A DNA stretch of 64,000 bases from Arthrobacter antibioticus (GCF_030063205.1 NZ_JASISQ010000002.1:1-64000), one strand, 5' to 3'; positions 1-10,431 are shown, numbered from the stretch's first letter. Made by a program: numbers and translations. The notes: generated from the letters alone by a model not told the origin.

Positions 1-254
1 GAGCCCATCGGCCCTGCCCTCTACGACACAGCCTTCAGCCCAGAAGACGGCAACGGAATTCAACAAGGATGGGGCGGAAGAAGCCACTGACACGCCCGGG
101 CTGTACACACATTTTGGCCGCTAACCCCTGAACCGCAAGGAGAGCCTCGATGACCCCTATGTCCAAAAGATCTGTGTAGTGTGAGTCCCAAAAAAACAAA
201 AAGATCCCCGGTAGAACCATTGGTTCTACCGGGGATCTTTTTCCTAACTAAACG
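1..254. other. left-edge stretch without an assignable gene
   Basis: Two plus-strand frames are open from the window edge. One ends with TGA at 88-90 and the other with TAA at 122-124. Either could be the C-terminus of a gene that starts outside the window, but neither has a recognisable motif and they cannot both be real. The remainder up to the tRNA holds only the terminator hairpin at 198-242. Confidence 0.4.
198..242 (-). terminator. bidirectional hairpin downstream of tRNA-Leu
   Basis: A perfect 22-bp inverted repeat (198-219 with 221-242) starts with AAAAAGATCCCC and ends with GGGGATCTTTTT, so both strands get a GC stem followed by a T run. It lies 13 bases beyond the 3' end of the minus-strand tRNA and is the likely terminator for it. 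It could also serve a plus-strand gene that ends near the window edge. Confidence 0.8.
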
Positions 255-337
255 TGCGCGAGGGGGGATTTGAACCCCCACGCCCTTTCGGACACTGGCA
301 CCTGAAGCCAGCGCGTCTGCCGTTCCGCCACTCGCGC
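255..337 (-). tRNA. tRNA-Leu (anticodon CAG)
   Basis: The reverse complement folds as a class II tRNA. Acceptor arms GCGCGAG and CTCGCGC pair, the anticodon stem CTGGC/GCCAG closes the loop TTCAGGT with anticodon CAG, a variable arm contains GTCCGAAAGGGC, and the T arm is GGGGGTTCAAATCCCCC. The discriminator base is A and CCA is not encoded. Mycobacterium tuberculosis also has a leucine tRNA beyond fhaA, which fits the conserved order here. Confidence 0.95.
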
Positions 338-756
338 GTTTTTGGATCAGCCGCTTCACTTTCCTGTCAAAATATTCTTCAACATTCAGTGGAACAGCGA
401 AGTCAAGCATATAGGACACTTTGCTGATTTACCTAAACGAGGCTCACTCAACGCGGTATATGCCTCCATCGTCAGCACTGGTTTAGTCCATAGGGCCGTG
501 ATTTGTTGCGGATCTGGTCAACTGCTTATTGTTCCGGGCCGTCCCCTACCTGGGTAGGAAATTTGCCACATCCAAGCAAACTAATAGGTATATTCAAGGA
601 CTCCGGCAGTAGTATCGTCTTTGAACAGAGTTGTCCGAGGCCCGGTCAACTGACAGTCGGCGCCCTCCAACGGGCGGCGGGCAAAACCGCTATCGTTGCA
701 GACTTGCACAAGTAATAAGCAACAAGCAGCGGTGAAACTCAAGGAGAGGAGAGCAT
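338..756. other. intergenic region upstream of the fhaA-pknB operon
   Basis: These 419 bases separate the minus-strand tRNA-Leu from fhaA, so they must hold the promoters of both. The frames that cross it show no family motif. A strong ribosome-binding sequence, AAGGAGAGGAG, lies immediately upstream of the fhaA ATG. I could not fix a -35/-10 pair with confidence. Confidence 0.6.
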
Positions 757-1584
757 ATGGGATTGTTTGACAACGTTGAAAAGGGCATTGAAAAGGCAGT
801 TCGCGGCGCATTCTCCCTCGGCTCAAAAACCTTACAACCTGTGGAGATGGCCAACGCCCTTCGCAGGGAACTTGACGACAAGGCTATGACCTTGGATGCC
901 GGACGGACATTGGCTCCCAACGTTTTTAACATTGAATTAGGCGACGCAGACTTCGAACGCGCCCGCTCATGGGGTGTGACCTTGGCTGAAGAGTTGTGTG
1001 ATGTAGTCATCAACCACTCCCGCAGTCAAGGATATGTTTTGCAGGGGCCCGTGCGGGTTGCCTTCAATCACGAAGACGAGCTACGTCCTGGCGCGTTTGA
1101 GGTGCTTTCTGCCACCGAGAAAGAAGCCGGTCCACCGGGCCAAGCCTCATCGCCGCTGGCCCCATCACGTCCGCCTGGGCGTCCAGCTATGAGTGCCGAC
1201 GCACAAGCACCTCCCGCTTTACCTTCACCAGTGTACAAACGCCAGCCCGCGCCGTCGGCCGCAAATACTCCAGCCGGAACCGGCCAGCCAGTGCTGGACA
1301 TAGATGGCCAGCGCTATTCCTTAAACGCACCATCCATTATCTTGGGGCGCTCTTCAGAAGCCGACATTTTGATCGATGACACTGGTGTCTCACGCAAGCA
1401 CTTAGAAGTACGTACGGAAAATGGTGCCAGCACAGCAGTTGATCTTGGTTCAACGAACGGCAGCTACGTAGACGGCCACCGGGTTCATGGCACCGCTTCG
1501 CTGCACGACGGATCAAGCATCACCATGGGTCGTACCCAGATCACATTCCGCATTTTGCCTTTGCGCGGCGGTGGCAGGCGATGA
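757..1584 (+). CDS. fhaA: FHA domain protein with N-terminal DUF3662 (FhaA)
   Basis: This 275-residue cytoplasmic protein has a DUF3662 (FhaA N-terminal) domain at about residues 1-115, a Pro/Ala-rich linker at 120-180 and an FHA domain at about 185-265. The FHA phosphothreonine-binding signature is complete: GRS near 197, SRKH at 212-215 and STNG near 232. In mycobacteria FhaA (Rv0020c) binds the phosphorylated pseudokinase of MviN/MurJ and dampens peptidoglycan synthesis. The same role is inferred here, and a matching pseudokinase-like gene lies at 46.4-47.8 kb. It is the first gene of the operon, with an AAGGAGAGGAG ribosome-binding site, and its end overlaps the fhaB start by 4 bases. Confidence 0.95.
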   Translation: MGLFDNVEKGIEKAVRGAFSLGSKTLQPVEMANALRRELDDKAMTLDAGRTLAPNVFNIELGDADFERARSWGVTLAEELCDVVINHSRSQGYVLQGPVRVAFNHEDELRPGAFEVLSATEKEAGPPGQASSPLAPSRPPGRPAMSADAQAPPALPSPVYKRQPAPSAANTPAGTGQPVLDIDGQRYSLNAPSIILGRSSEADILIDDTGVSRKHLEVRTENGASTAVDLGSTNGSYVDGHRVHGTASLHDGSSITMGRTQITFRILPLRGGGRR

Positions 1585-2066
1585 ATGATCTCAGTCTTGT
1601 AGTTACGATTTTGCGCTTCGGTTTCCTGGTCCTGATGTGGATCATGGTTTTCAGCGTTGTCGCGGCCATGCGTCGCGACCTCGTCATAGGACGCAAGGCC
1701 AAAGTTGGCGCTCCAACCGCCCGCCAGGCACGCAAACACCCTGAGTTGGTTGATGAAACCCCGCCGGCGAAAGTGCAGGCACGTCAACTCGTTGTAACGG
1801 AAGGCCCGTTGGCGGGCACGACCTTGGAGCTTGCAGGTACCCCCATCTTGTTGGGACGGGCACAGGAAGCGACTCTTGTCCTTGAGGACGATTACGCATC
1901 CGGCCGTCATGCTCGCCTATTCCCTCAGGGCACCCGCTGGTTTATTGAAGATTTGGGCTCCACTAACGGAACATTCCTCGGGGATGCTGCTTTGACGCGG
2001 GCCCTCCCTGTGGAGCTTGGGGTTCCTGTGCGGATCGGCAAAACGGTCATCGAATTGAGGCCGTAA
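1581..2066 (+). CDS. fhaB: membrane-anchored FHA domain protein (FhaB/FipA)
   Basis: This 161-residue protein has one N-terminal transmembrane segment at about 8-30, a basic linker, and a C-terminal FHA domain at about 67-161 with GRA near 92, SGRH at 107-110 and STNG at 127-130. The size and layout match mycobacterial FhaB (Rv0019c, FipA), a PknA/PknB substrate that binds cell-division partners. The ATG overlaps the end of fhaA (ATGA), and pstP starts 2 bases after its stop, so the three genes are probably translationally coupled. The FHA fold presumably faces the cytoplasm and reads threonine phosphorylation by the kinases of this operon. Confidence 0.93.
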   Translation: MNDLSLVVTILRFGFLVLMWIMVFSVVAAMRRDLVIGRKAKVGAPTARQARKHPELVDETPPAKVQARQLVVTEGPLAGTTLELAGTPILLGRAQEATLVLEDDYASGRHARLFPQGTRWFIEDLGSTNGTFLGDAALTRALPVELGVPVRIGKTVIELRP

Positions 2067-2068
2067 TC

Positions 2069-3778
2069 ATGGCACATACACCTCTAGTGCTGAGCTACGC
2101 CGCTAGATCGCATGTGGGTATGGTGAGAGCCAAAAATGATGACTCCGCCTACGCTGGGCGGTATCTGGCCGTTGTTGCCGACGGTATGGGTGGTCATGCT
2201 GGGGGGGACGTTGCCAGCGCCTCAACTGTTCTGGATCTCATCCATCTTGACCACAATAAACACGACGACCACGCCGGTGCCCACCTCGCGGATGAAATCC
2301 AGAGCGCAAATTCGCTGCTCTCTGAACTTGTGCACGTTAATCCAAAACTGGCTGGCATGGGTACGACGGTGACAGCACTGTTGCTCTCCGGCCAGCGTTT
2401 GGCGTTTGCACATATCGGTGATTCCCGAGCGTATCGACTCAAAGACGGCGTCTTTGAGCAGATGAGCACGGACCACACATTTGTCCAGCGAATGATTGAC
2501 GACGGGCGTATGACCGAGGCAGAGGCTGAGGTTCACCCCCACAAAAACGTCCTGATGCGTGTACTTGGCGACGTAGACGCATCGCCGGAGCTAGATTTAA
2601 AGTACTTCGATGCCGCCATTGGTGAGCGTTGGCTGCTGTGCTCTGACGGCTTGAACTTCGTCCGGCACGAAATGATCGAAGAGGTAATCCGGCACACGAA
2701 GTCCCTCGCTGTGGCTGCAGATACGCTCGTAGATTTAACGCTAGCCGCCGGTTCACCCGATAACGTCACGGTTGTTGTTTTCGACATCACTGAAGCAGTC
2801 CCGGATGATACAGCTACTGCCACCCTTGACACTATTAGCGCAACACCACCTGTCTCTGACGAGCCAGACCTTCCACCATTACTTGCCGAAGATCTCGCCA
2901 ACGGCTCACCGTCGGGGGAGGAATCTCTACCGTCGGGGGAGGATCAGGCGGTTGCAGGTGCCGCTGAAGCCGATGCTCCCAATCGTGATGACCAAGACAG
3001 CGCTTCTGTCGGTGATGACGAATTTACAGACGACTCCGAAGCTCTTGACTCACACATTCGTGAGTCCGTGATTCAACAGGAGCTGTCTTCACGCCCCCAT
3101 GAACTCGTTGGTGCTGCACTGACAGCCAATGCCGAAGGCAAGATTCCCCAGCTGGCCAAACCCTCTACGGTTCGCCGTGCCGCTACTGTTTTAACCCACA
3201 AACCAAGTAGTACCAAACCTAGTCTTCAAGAAGACGATGAAGTATCTTTGCCGCGCCTACGCCAACGTCCTTGGGTACTGGCCATCGTAGGCTCCCTAGT
3301 AGCTATCGTGATCGTGGCGGGTTCCTGGGCTGCCTATACCTGGACCCAGACACAGTTCTTTGTCGGGGTTTCTCAGGGAAATGTGGCGATTTATAAGGGA
3401 GTCTCTCAATCTTTGGGGCCAATTTCCCTTTCGCATGTGTACAGAGAAACTGGCGTTGAAGTTAGTTCTCTGCCTGACTATTCTCAACAACTTGTCGCCA
3501 AGACTTTACCGGCATCCACGCTCAGTGACGCGGAAGCGATCATCAGTGACTTGCAGTTGGGTACTGGCAGCAGTTTGCCTCCATGTGACCTCGTGATCAA
3601 ACCCACCGCCAGCCCCACGCCCACAGGAAATTCCAGCGCCACGGCGAAGGCAACCCCTTCAGTAATACCAACACCGTCTTCTAGTAGTTCAACTTCCGGC
3701 AGTTCAACCTCAGGCCCCGCTAGCGGTAAAGCGACACCCACCGCACAGCCTACGTGCATCCCTGGGGGCAAAAAATGA
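2069..3778 (+). CDS. pstP: PP2C-family Ser/Thr protein phosphatase (PstP)
   Basis: The N-terminal PP2C catalytic domain spans about residues 1-245 with the metal-binding motifs KNDDS near 22, DGMGGHAGG at 38-46, HIGDSRAY near 115, LLCSDG near 190 and GSPDN near 228. A long acidic, low-complexity cytoplasmic linker follows, then one transmembrane helix at about 402-424 and an extracellular tail that ends in a Ser/Thr/Pro-rich stretch. At 569 residues it is somewhat longer than M. tuberculosis PstP because of the linker. It should dephosphorylate PknA, PknB and their substrates. A short internal repeat (PSGEE/PSGED) lies in the linker. The stop overlaps the rodA ATG. Confidence 0.95.
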   Translation: MAHTPLVLSYAARSHVGMVRAKNDDSAYAGRYLAVVADGMGGHAGGDVASASTVLDLIHLDHNKHDDHAGAHLADEIQSANSLLSELVHVNPKLAGMGTTVTALLLSGQRLAFAHIGDSRAYRLKDGVFEQMSTDHTFVQRMIDDGRMTEAEAEVHPHKNVLMRVLGDVDASPELDLKYFDAAIGERWLLCSDGLNFVRHEMIEEVIRHTKSLAVAADTLVDLTLAAGSPDNVTVVVFDITEAVPDDTATATLDTISATPPVSDEPDLPPLLAEDLANGSPSGEESLPSGEDQAVAGAAEADAPNRDDQDSASVGDDEFTDDSEALDSHIRESVIQQELSSRPHELVGAALTANAEGKIPQLAKPSTVRRAATVLTHKPSSTKPSLQEDDEVSLPRLRQRPWVLAIVGSLVAIVIVAGSWAAYTWTQTQFFVGVSQGNVAIYKGVSQSLGPISLSHVYRETGVEVSSLPDYSQQLVAKTLPASTLSDAEAIISDLQLGTGSSLPPCDLVIKPTASPTPTGNSSATAKATPSVIPTPSSSSSTSGSSTSGPASGKATPTAQPTCIPGGKK

Positions 3779-5169
3779 GCCAATTGTTAACCGTGGCAAA
3801 GCCACGCCGCAACACTGAGCTGCTCCTGCTACTGCTTGCCCTTGGCATGTCAGCCATGGCAAACGCTCTGGTGAACCTGAATTTGGGGCGCACATTTGAC
3901 AATGATTTTTACATGCAGCTGGCCATCTTGGCCGGGCTATCCATCGGTTTTCACGTAGTCCTGCGCCTTAAAGCAAAATATGCCGATCCGGTGATATTAC
4001 CTGTTGTGGTAGCCCTCAACGGAATCGGCTTGGCCGTCATTCACCGACTGGACATAACCTTCGGTGACAGCGCTGCTCCACGCCAATGGGTCTGGACCAG
4101 CTTTGCTGTGATTACCGCCGTCGCCGTCATTTGGTTCCTGCGAGATCACCGCATTTTGCGACGATACACCTATATTTCTCTTCTCGTCTCCGTTATCTTG
4201 CTGATCTTGCCGCTGCTTCCATTTATTGGCGCCGGTACTATCAACGGCGCGACGGTTTGGATCTCCCTAGGGCCGTTTACCTTCCAGCCCGGAGAAATAG
4301 CAAAGATCACGCTGGCAATATTCTTTGCAGGGTATCTATCATCGAACCGCGACTTGATCTTACTTGCAGGAAAAAAGATCGGCCCGCTGCAACTACCGCG
4401 AGCCAGGGATCTGGCACCGATGATAGTGGCATGGCTAGCCAGCGTTGGAGTATTGGTGTTCCAACGCGATCTTGGATCCTCCATTTTGTTCTTTGGTTTG
4501 TTCATGGTCATGATCTACGTTGCCACCAGCCGAATCAGCTGGATCCTGATTGGGTTGGCGCTAATGGCGGTTGGTGGAGTAGCTGCCTACCAAATTTTTC
4601 CGCACGTTGCCCGGCGTATCGACGTGTGGGTGAATGCCTTTGATCCCGCCTATATCGGCGCCCCTTTCGGCAGCTTTCAAGTTGTGGAGGGCCTCTTTGG
4701 CCTAGCGAACGGTGGTCTCATCGGTACAGGACTTGGCCAGGGATCACCCGAAGAACTCCCCGTAGCCAATAGCGACATGATTATTGCCGTTATTGGAGAA
4801 GAGATCGGTCTAGTGGGCCTCTTCGCAATCCTGTGCCTCTACGCACTCTTCATAGCGCGCGGTTTCCGCGCAGCACTGGGGACTAGGGATGCCTTCGGCA
4901 AGCTCCTGGCAGTAGGACTGTCGTTTGCGGTGGCTCTCCAGTGTTTCGTGATCATTGGCGGAGTCACCCGACTAATCCCGTTGACGGGGCTGACAACACC
5001 TTTCCTAGCTGCAGGTGGATCCTCTCTGCTTGCCAACTGGATCATCGTAGCCTTGATATTAAAGATCTCCGACGCAGCACGGCGTCCCCTTAACGTCTCC
5101 GGGCCACCTGCCCCAATTGACCCGAACCCTCAAATCGGCAAAGAACAGAAGGAGGTGCCAGCCCTGTGA
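3775..5169 (+). CDS. rodA: SEDS-family peptidoglycan glycosyltransferase (RodA/FtsW)
   Basis: This is a 464-residue polytopic membrane protein of the SEDS family. Visible hallmarks are the loop with NGATVWISLGPFTFQPGEIAK and the later VANSDMIIAVIGEEIG and PLTGLTTPFLAAGGSS segments. RodA polymerises lipid II into glycan strands and works with a class B penicillin-binding protein, which is the next gene. An ATG exists 21 bases further upstream, but the ATG at 3775 is preferred because it forms the ATGA overlap with the pstP stop that is typical of this operon. The 3' end overlaps the pbpA GTG start. Confidence 0.93.
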   Translation: MSQLLTVAKPRRNTELLLLLLALGMSAMANALVNLNLGRTFDNDFYMQLAILAGLSIGFHVVLRLKAKYADPVILPVVVALNGIGLAVIHRLDITFGDSAAPRQWVWTSFAVITAVAVIWFLRDHRILRRYTYISLLVSVILLILPLLPFIGAGTINGATVWISLGPFTFQPGEIAKITLAIFFAGYLSSNRDLILLAGKKIGPLQLPRARDLAPMIVAWLASVGVLVFQRDLGSSILFFGLFMVMIYVATSRISWILIGLALMAVGGVAAYQIFPHVARRIDVWVNAFDPAYIGAPFGSFQVVEGLFGLANGGLIGTGLGQGSPEELPVANSDMIIAVIGEEIGLVGLFAILCLYALFIARGFRAALGTRDAFGKLLAVGLSFAVALQCFVIIGGVTRLIPLTGLTTPFLAAGGSSLLANWIIVALILKISDAARRPLNVSGPPAPIDPNPQIGKEQKEVPAL

Positions 5170-6620
5170 ACCAAGCAATCCGTAATTCTTGGATAGTGGC
5201 GATCGCCTTGTTCGCACTGCTCTTTGGTTCCATCTCCTACGTGCAGTTCTTTGCGGTTGATTCCCTCAACGCCAACCCCAACAACAAGCGGCAATTGTTG
5301 AAGAGCTTCTGCAGTGAACGTGGACCTATACTGGTTGATGGGCAGGCCATTGCCGAGTCAGTTGGCACCAACACTGATTGCAAGTTCCAGCGTCAGTACA
5401 ACGACCCTCTGCTCTACTCAGGTCTAACCGGCTTCTTCAGCAAATTTGGTGGACAATACGGTTTGGAATCAACTCTTCGCGAGGAGCTCACCGGGAACTC
5501 GGATGACGCCCTGTTCGATCGCATCTCTCAAGCGTTCACAGGAGAGCAGCCGCGGGGCCGTTCGGTGGAACTCACCATCGACTCAACTATTCAGCAGCTT
5601 GCCTACGACATGATTCCGGATAATATAGGCGGATCCATAGTCGTGATGAATCCGAAAACCGGTGCCATTATTGCAATGGTTGCCAAGCCTTCCTATGACA
5701 CCAACTTACTGGCTACCCACGACAAGACAGTTTTCAACGCTTCCATGGCGCAGATCGTCAAAACACCTGGTGTCCACCTGAATGGGTCATCGGCTTACAC
5801 GCAGCTGTACTCGCCGGGCTCTGTTTTTAAGATCATTGACACCGCAGCCGCTCTTGAATCCGGGAAATACAATAAGGACAGTGTTCTGCCCAACCCTGCC
5901 AATCTAGCTTTTCCTGGTATTGGCTATGAGCTCCCAAATTATGCCAACGGGCAGTGCTACACGCAGGATAAAGCAACGTTCAAATTCGCACTGGAAAACT
6001 CCTGCAATACCCCCTTCGCCAGTATCGCCTTGGATCTGGGTCAGGATGCTATTACCGCGGAGGCAACGAAGTTCGGTTTCAATGACAACTCGTTGAAGTT
6101 CCCTGACTCTGTGGTCACCAGCCGCTTCCCCGGCCGGGAGGGGGTATTGGAGCCTGCACAACTGGCTCAAAGTGCCATCGGCCAGCTTGATGTGCTGGCA
6201 TCACCGTTGCAGGTGGCCATGATGACAGCTGCTATTGCCAATAAGGGCCAACAAATGACACCAAATCTAGTAAAAGCCGTCCGTACCCCCGATCTCAAGA
6301 CAGTATCAAGCCTCAATCCTGAGGTCCTCCGCCAGTCAACAACACCCGAAGTAGCAGCTCAAATTACTGATTGGATGGTCAGTGTGGTTGATAACGGCAT
6401 CGCGTCGGCAGCAGCTGTACCGGGTGTTCAGGTAGCAGGAAAAACAGGAACCTCAGAGCTTGGGGATGGATTGAATAACTCATGGTTTACCGGCTTCGCG
6501 CCGGCGAATGACCCGGAAGTGGTGGTCAGCATCGTTATGCCCAATGTTGACGTGGCCACCGGAGCCGAACTGACAAGTCCCAATGCAAGTAAACTCTTCA
6601 AGGCGGTGTTGAAAAAGTGA
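5166..6620 (+). CDS. pbpA: class B penicillin-binding protein (PbpA), D,D-transpeptidase
   Basis: This 484-residue protein has an N-terminal membrane anchor at about 8-28 followed by a dimerisation region and a C-terminal transpeptidase domain. The three active-site motifs are present: SVFK (nucleophile Ser219, Lys222) within SPGSVFK, SCN at 279-281, and KTG near 425 in GKTGTSE. It crosslinks the glycan strands made by the upstream SEDS protein on the outer face of the membrane. It starts with GTG overlapping the rodA stop (GTGA) and ends overlapping the pknA GTG in the same way. Confidence 0.94.
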   Translation: MNQAIRNSWIVAIALFALLFGSISYVQFFAVDSLNANPNNKRQLLKSFCSERGPILVDGQAIAESVGTNTDCKFQRQYNDPLLYSGLTGFFSKFGGQYGLESTLREELTGNSDDALFDRISQAFTGEQPRGRSVELTIDSTIQQLAYDMIPDNIGGSIVVMNPKTGAIIAMVAKPSYDTNLLATHDKTVFNASMAQIVKTPGVHLNGSSAYTQLYSPGSVFKIIDTAAALESGKYNKDSVLPNPANLAFPGIGYELPNYANGQCYTQDKATFKFALENSCNTPFASIALDLGQDAITAEATKFGFNDNSLKFPDSVVTSRFPGREGVLEPAQLAQSAIGQLDVLASPLQVAMMTAAIANKGQQMTPNLVKAVRTPDLKTVSSLNPEVLRQSTTPEVAAQITDWMVSVVDNGIASAAAVPGVQVAGKTGTSELGDGLNNSWFTGFAPANDPEVVVSIVMPNVDVATGAELTSPNASKLFKAVLKK

Positions 6621-8428
6621 GGCCTAATTCTGGTATCACCTTAGGCGGCAGGTTCCAACTCACATCACGCATTGCCATCGGCGGTATGGGTGAGGTGTGG
6701 AGGGCACAGGACTTGGTTCTGGGCCGGATTGTTGCCATCAAAATTCTCAAAGACGAATACACCGGTGATCCCGGCTTTCGGGCCAGGTTCCGGGCGGAAG
6801 CAAAACACACGGCCTTGCTCAACCACGAGGGTATTGCCAACGTCTTTGACTACGGCGAGGAGGACGGCTCTGCCTACTTGGTGATGGAACTGGTTCCTGG
6901 CGAACCACTTTCAGCCCTGATTGAACGTGAGCACGTACTATCTGCCGATTGGACGCTCTCAATGATCGCCCAGACCGCACGAGCATTGGCTGTGGCGCAC
7001 GCGCAAGGTCTAGTCCACCGAGACGTGAAGCCCGGTAACCTGCTCATCATGCCTGGAGGGAAGGTTAAGATAACCGACTTCGGCATTGCCCGCCTTGCGG
7101 ACCAGGTGCCGTTGACCCAGACCGGACAGGTCATGGGTACAGCCCAGTATCTGGCACCGGAACAGGCAACAGGTCAGATCGCAACGGGCTCTAGTGATAT
7201 ATATTCTCTTGGCGTTATAGGTTACGAGTGCATCACCGGTCACCGCCCATTCTCCGGCGAATCTCAAATTGCGATTGCTTTAGCTCAGGTCAACGATGCA
7301 CCACCGCCGCTGCCAGACACCCTGCCAACCCCGGTTCGGGCATTGTTGATGTCCATGCTTGCCAAGGATCCTGCCAACCGGCCGGCAAATGCGTTGAAGT
7401 TGGCTGAGGCAGCTGAAGCAATCCGGCGTGGTGATGTCAAGGCTGCTCATGGCGCTGTCCCGGGGATGCTTCTTTTCGAATCAATCACCGGTCCCATCAC
7501 TGCACCTGTGGACATCAATTCAACCGCCCCGACATCAGTTGTGGGAAGTACGGCTGAGACCACAACGACGGCGCTGCCAACTGTCATGGACGACGTGCAG
7601 CCCACGCGTGCCTCACCAACCCGCGCGGAGATTCTCGGAGCAGAGCGTGCCTGGCAATCCGAGAGCGAGCAGCAGGCGCTATTGTCCGACGACGAGCTGG
7701 TTTCGGAGGAGCCTGCCAAGAAGGGCCGCAGTCCGTGGACCTGGCCCATGGTGGGGTTGATCATCCTTCTTGTCTTTGCTGTTGGCGCCTTGATTCTGCA
7801 AAGTCAAGGTATTTTCGGTGGCGCACCGTCTTCCACGGCGTCGAGTTCGCCAAATACGTCAGCAAGCCCCACGCCACCACCCACGACTGCATCAGAATCG
7901 CCCACACCCTCAGAAACAACCGAGCCCACTACCGAAGCTCCAGTTGAGGTGAAAATCGACCGGGATGCCCTTCGTGGAAAGTCGTTTGCGATCGCCCAGG
8001 CAGACCTCGAAGGTAAGGGACTGGTAGTCGATCGTCTCGACGAGTTCAGCGATTCGGTTCCCGAGGGGTTAGTTATCGATGTTTCACCCATTTCTGGTCT
8101 TTACGCTGGCGACGCAGTGCAGGTCACTGTCTCCAAAGGCAAGGAGTCTCCGGCAACGACACCCGTACCTTCATCAGTGGGCAAGCAAGGCAACGCCTAT
8201 GACCAAGCTCTTGTAGCGGCAGGATTCATTCCTGCACGGGTTGAGGAGCCTTCCTCGACAGTTGCCAAGGGCGTGGTAATTCGCACTGATCCGACCGCTG
8301 GTACGCCGGCCGAACCAGGATCTGTTGTCACCTATTACGTCTCGACGGGACCACAATCAGATTCCAAACCTAGTAAGTCACCCGATGTTCCAGCTCCTCC
8401 GGCGCCGCCGGCCGCGGAAGCACCCTAG
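6617..8428 (+). CDS. pknA: Ser/Thr protein kinase with two PASTA repeats (PknA position)
   Basis: The N-terminal kinase domain (about 1-265) has the glycine loop GGMGEVW, catalytic VAIK (Lys42), HRDVKPGN near 133, DFG near 154 and an activation loop with [17 protein letters not shown]. After a linker and one transmembrane helix (about 376-396) a Ser/Thr/Pro-rich stalk leads to two PASTA-like repeats at about 445-583, then a Pro-rich tail. By position this is pknA. M. tuberculosis PknA lacks PASTA repeats, so this copy has an extra wall-sensing part. GTG is the start and overlaps the pbpA stop. Confidence 0.92.
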   Translation: MRPNSGITLGGRFQLTSRIAIGGMGEVWRAQDLVLGRIVAIKILKDEYTGDPGFRARFRAEAKHTALLNHEGIANVFDYGEEDGSAYLVMELVPGEPLSALIEREHVLSADWTLSMIAQTARALAVAHAQGLVHRDVKPGNLLIMPGGKVKITDFGIARLADQVPLTQTGQVMGTAQYLAPEQATGQIATGSSDIYSLGVIGYECITGHRPFSGESQIAIALAQVNDAPPPLPDTLPTPVRALLMSMLAKDPANRPANALKLAEAAEAIRRGDVKAAHGAVPGMLLFESITGPITAPVDINSTAPTSVVGSTAETTTTALPTVMDDVQPTRASPTRAEILGAERAWQSESEQQALLSDDELVSEEPAKKGRSPWTWPMVGLIILLVFAVGALILQSQGIFGGAPSSTASSSPNTSASPTPPPTTASESPTPSETTEPTTEAPVEVKIDRDALRGKSFAIAQADLEGKGLVVDRLDEFSDSVPEGLVIDVSPISGLYAGDAVQVTVSKGKESPATTPVPSSVGKQGNAYDQALVAAGFIPARVEEPSSTVAKGVVIRTDPTAGTPAEPGSVVTYYVSTGPQSDSKPSKSPDVPAPPAPPAAEAP

Positions 8429-8498
8429 GCATCAAAGGCATCGTAATTGTATTTCCCTTCCCAACCCTCCCTCCTTTTGAAAGGACAAACAGGTTCCC

Positions 8499-10418
8499 AT
8501 GAGTGTTCCGCGCGTCCTTAACGACAGGTATGAGATCGGGGAGCTGCTGGGTCGTGGTGGTATGGCCGATGTGTACAAGGCCCAGGACATCCGGCTTGGG
8601 CGCGCAGTTGCCATCAAGCTACTGCGTGCCGATGTGGCGCAGGATTCACATCTGCAGGCTCGTTTCCGTCGTGAAGCCCAAGCTGTCGCGGGTTTAAACC
8701 ACCCTTCGATCGTTGCTGTCTATGACACAGGTGAGCACGTCGCAAAAGATCAAATCCGAGATAGTGCGCATTTGCCCTACATCGTCATGGAGTATGTGCA
8801 TGGCAAAACTCTTCGAGACTTGATCCGCAGTAAGGACATCAGCGTCGAGCAGGCCATCGATTACACTACGGGCGTGTTGTCGGCACTGGATTACAGTCAC
8901 CGTGCCGGAGTTATCCATCGTGATATCAAACCCGCCAACGTCATGGTCACTGAGGATAAAAATGGCATCTTAGGTCAAATCAAGGTCATGGATTTTGGTA
9001 TTGCCAGGACCATTTCAGATTCAGCCGCAACTATGACCCAAACACAGACGGTCATGGGCACGGCGCAGTACCTTTCACCCGAGCAGGCTCGCGGGGAAAG
9101 TGTTGATGCCCGCAGCGACTTGTACTCGACAGCTTGTCTCCTGTACGAAATGCTGGCAGGTCGTCCACCCTTCATAGGCGACTCTCCCGTGTCTGTGGCC
9201 TACCAGCATGTCCGCGAGCTGCCACCTGAACCCAGCACCTACAACCCAGAACTCACCCCAGCCTTAGATGCACTGTTGATGCGGGCCCTGCAAAAGGACA
9301 GATTTCACCGTTTTCAGGATGCTTCCTCATTTCGTCGTGCGCTTCGGGCAGCGAGCACCGGGGTCATGCCACCGCCTGGGCCCGGTGTTTCCCGAACACC
9401 GGTTCCCACACCCCAGTCTCTGCCGGTTCAGGAGCTTACCGCTACCAACCCAGTCACCCAATCGCAGATTTCCCCGGACGACGGCGGTCCTTCCACCCGC
9501 GCGATGGCGAAAGTCCTTGCTGGGGGAGCCCTCACCACTCATGAGAACGTTGTGGAGGAAGCGGCGGCAGTGCCGCGTGCCCAAAAGCGGCGCCGTGGGG
9601 CCTGGATGGTGACTTTATTTGTTCTTTTGGCCATTATTCTCGGTGGTGGCACAGTGCTTGGTTACAACATGGTCAATGCGAAACCTGCTGCGGTTGCGCA
9701 GATCTCCATTCCATCCTTGGTCGGAAAGAGCAAGGAGGATGCCATGGCCCAGCTCACGGATTTGAACATGTCACCGCAGAGCAGTGAAGAATTTTCCGCT
9801 ATGGCTTTGGGAGAAGTCATCCGTACAGACCCACGAGCGGGAACGTCCGTTGACCCTGGCTCTAGAATCGAAGTTTTTGTTTCCAAAGGACCCTCAGAAG
9901 TCACGATCCCTGATGATCTGGCGGGTAAGACCGAATCTGAGGTGCGCTTCGATCTCGCCGCATTGAATCTGAAGTTTAAAACAAATGTCATGGTCAACGA
10001 TGGCTCCATCGCCGCCGGTTCCGTCGTCACAACCGACCCAGCACCGGGGCAGACTGTCCCGGTTCAAACCACCGTTACATTGAAGATCTCCACAGGCCAG
10101 GTCCTGATGCCATCTTTGTTTGACTTAACTGACAACCCTGATGCGGTTAAAGAAACGGTTGCTGCCGCGTTGAAAGGCGTTTCACAGTATTTGGACGTGA
10201 CGTACGAAGAAGCCGAAAATACCGTTGTTCCACCAGGCATGGTGACAAACCAATCTATCTCGCCAGGGACGGCAGTGGAACAGCGGACAACGGTTGTTGT
10301 GACTCTGGCCAAGGCGCCTCCTGAGCCTGCGGAGCCCACGCCCAGCAACACACCTACAGCCAAGCCCACAGACGTGGCCACGAAAAAGCCGACTTCAGGA
10401 TCAGAGAAAAAGAAGTGA
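8499..10418 (+). CDS. pknB: PASTA-domain Ser/Thr protein kinase PknB
   Basis: The 639-residue kinase has a catalytic domain at about 1-275 with GRGGMADVYKAQ, Lys40 in VAIK, HRDIKPAN near 140, DFGIART, and the activation segment [17 protein letters not shown]. One transmembrane helix lies near 368-388, and three PASTA repeats follow to about residue 612 before a Thr/Pro-rich tail. M. tuberculosis PknB has four PASTA repeats. PASTA kinases bind muropeptides or lipid II outside and phosphorylate cell-wall and division proteins inside. The gene is 70 bases after pknA with its own GAAAGGACA ribosome-binding sequence and is the last gene of the operon. Confidence 0.95.
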   Translation: MSVPRVLNDRYEIGELLGRGGMADVYKAQDIRLGRAVAIKLLRADVAQDSHLQARFRREAQAVAGLNHPSIVAVYDTGEHVAKDQIRDSAHLPYIVMEYVHGKTLRDLIRSKDISVEQAIDYTTGVLSALDYSHRAGVIHRDIKPANVMVTEDKNGILGQIKVMDFGIARTISDSAATMTQTQTVMGTAQYLSPEQARGESVDARSDLYSTACLLYEMLAGRPPFIGDSPVSVAYQHVRELPPEPSTYNPELTPALDALLMRALQKDRFHRFQDASSFRRALRAASTGVMPPPGPGVSRTPVPTPQSLPVQELTATNPVTQSQISPDDGGPSTRAMAKVLAGGALTTHENVVEEAAAVPRAQKRRRGAWMVTLFVLLAIILGGGTVLGYNMVNAKPAAVAQISIPSLVGKSKEDAMAQLTDLNMSPQSSEEFSAMALGEVIRTDPRAGTSVDPGSRIEVFVSKGPSEVTIPDDLAGKTESEVRFDLAALNLKFKTNVMVNDGSIAAGSVVTTDPAPGQTVPVQTTVTLKISTGQVLMPSLFDLTDNPDAVKETVAAALKGVSQYLDVTYEEAENTVVPPGMVTNQSISPGTAVEQRTTVVVTLAKAPPEPAEPTPSNTPTAKPTDVATKKPTSGSEKKK

Positions 10419-10431
10419 TTCCTACTCTTAT

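Noticed and set aside
60-419. 119-codon minus-strand frame across tRNA-Leu
   Set aside because: It runs through the tRNA and its terminator; a coding gene there is not credible.
4086-4643. 185-codon frame inside rodA on the same strand
   Set aside because: It lies wholly within the clear SEDS gene in another frame, has many rare residues and no family motif, and lacks a ribosome-binding site.
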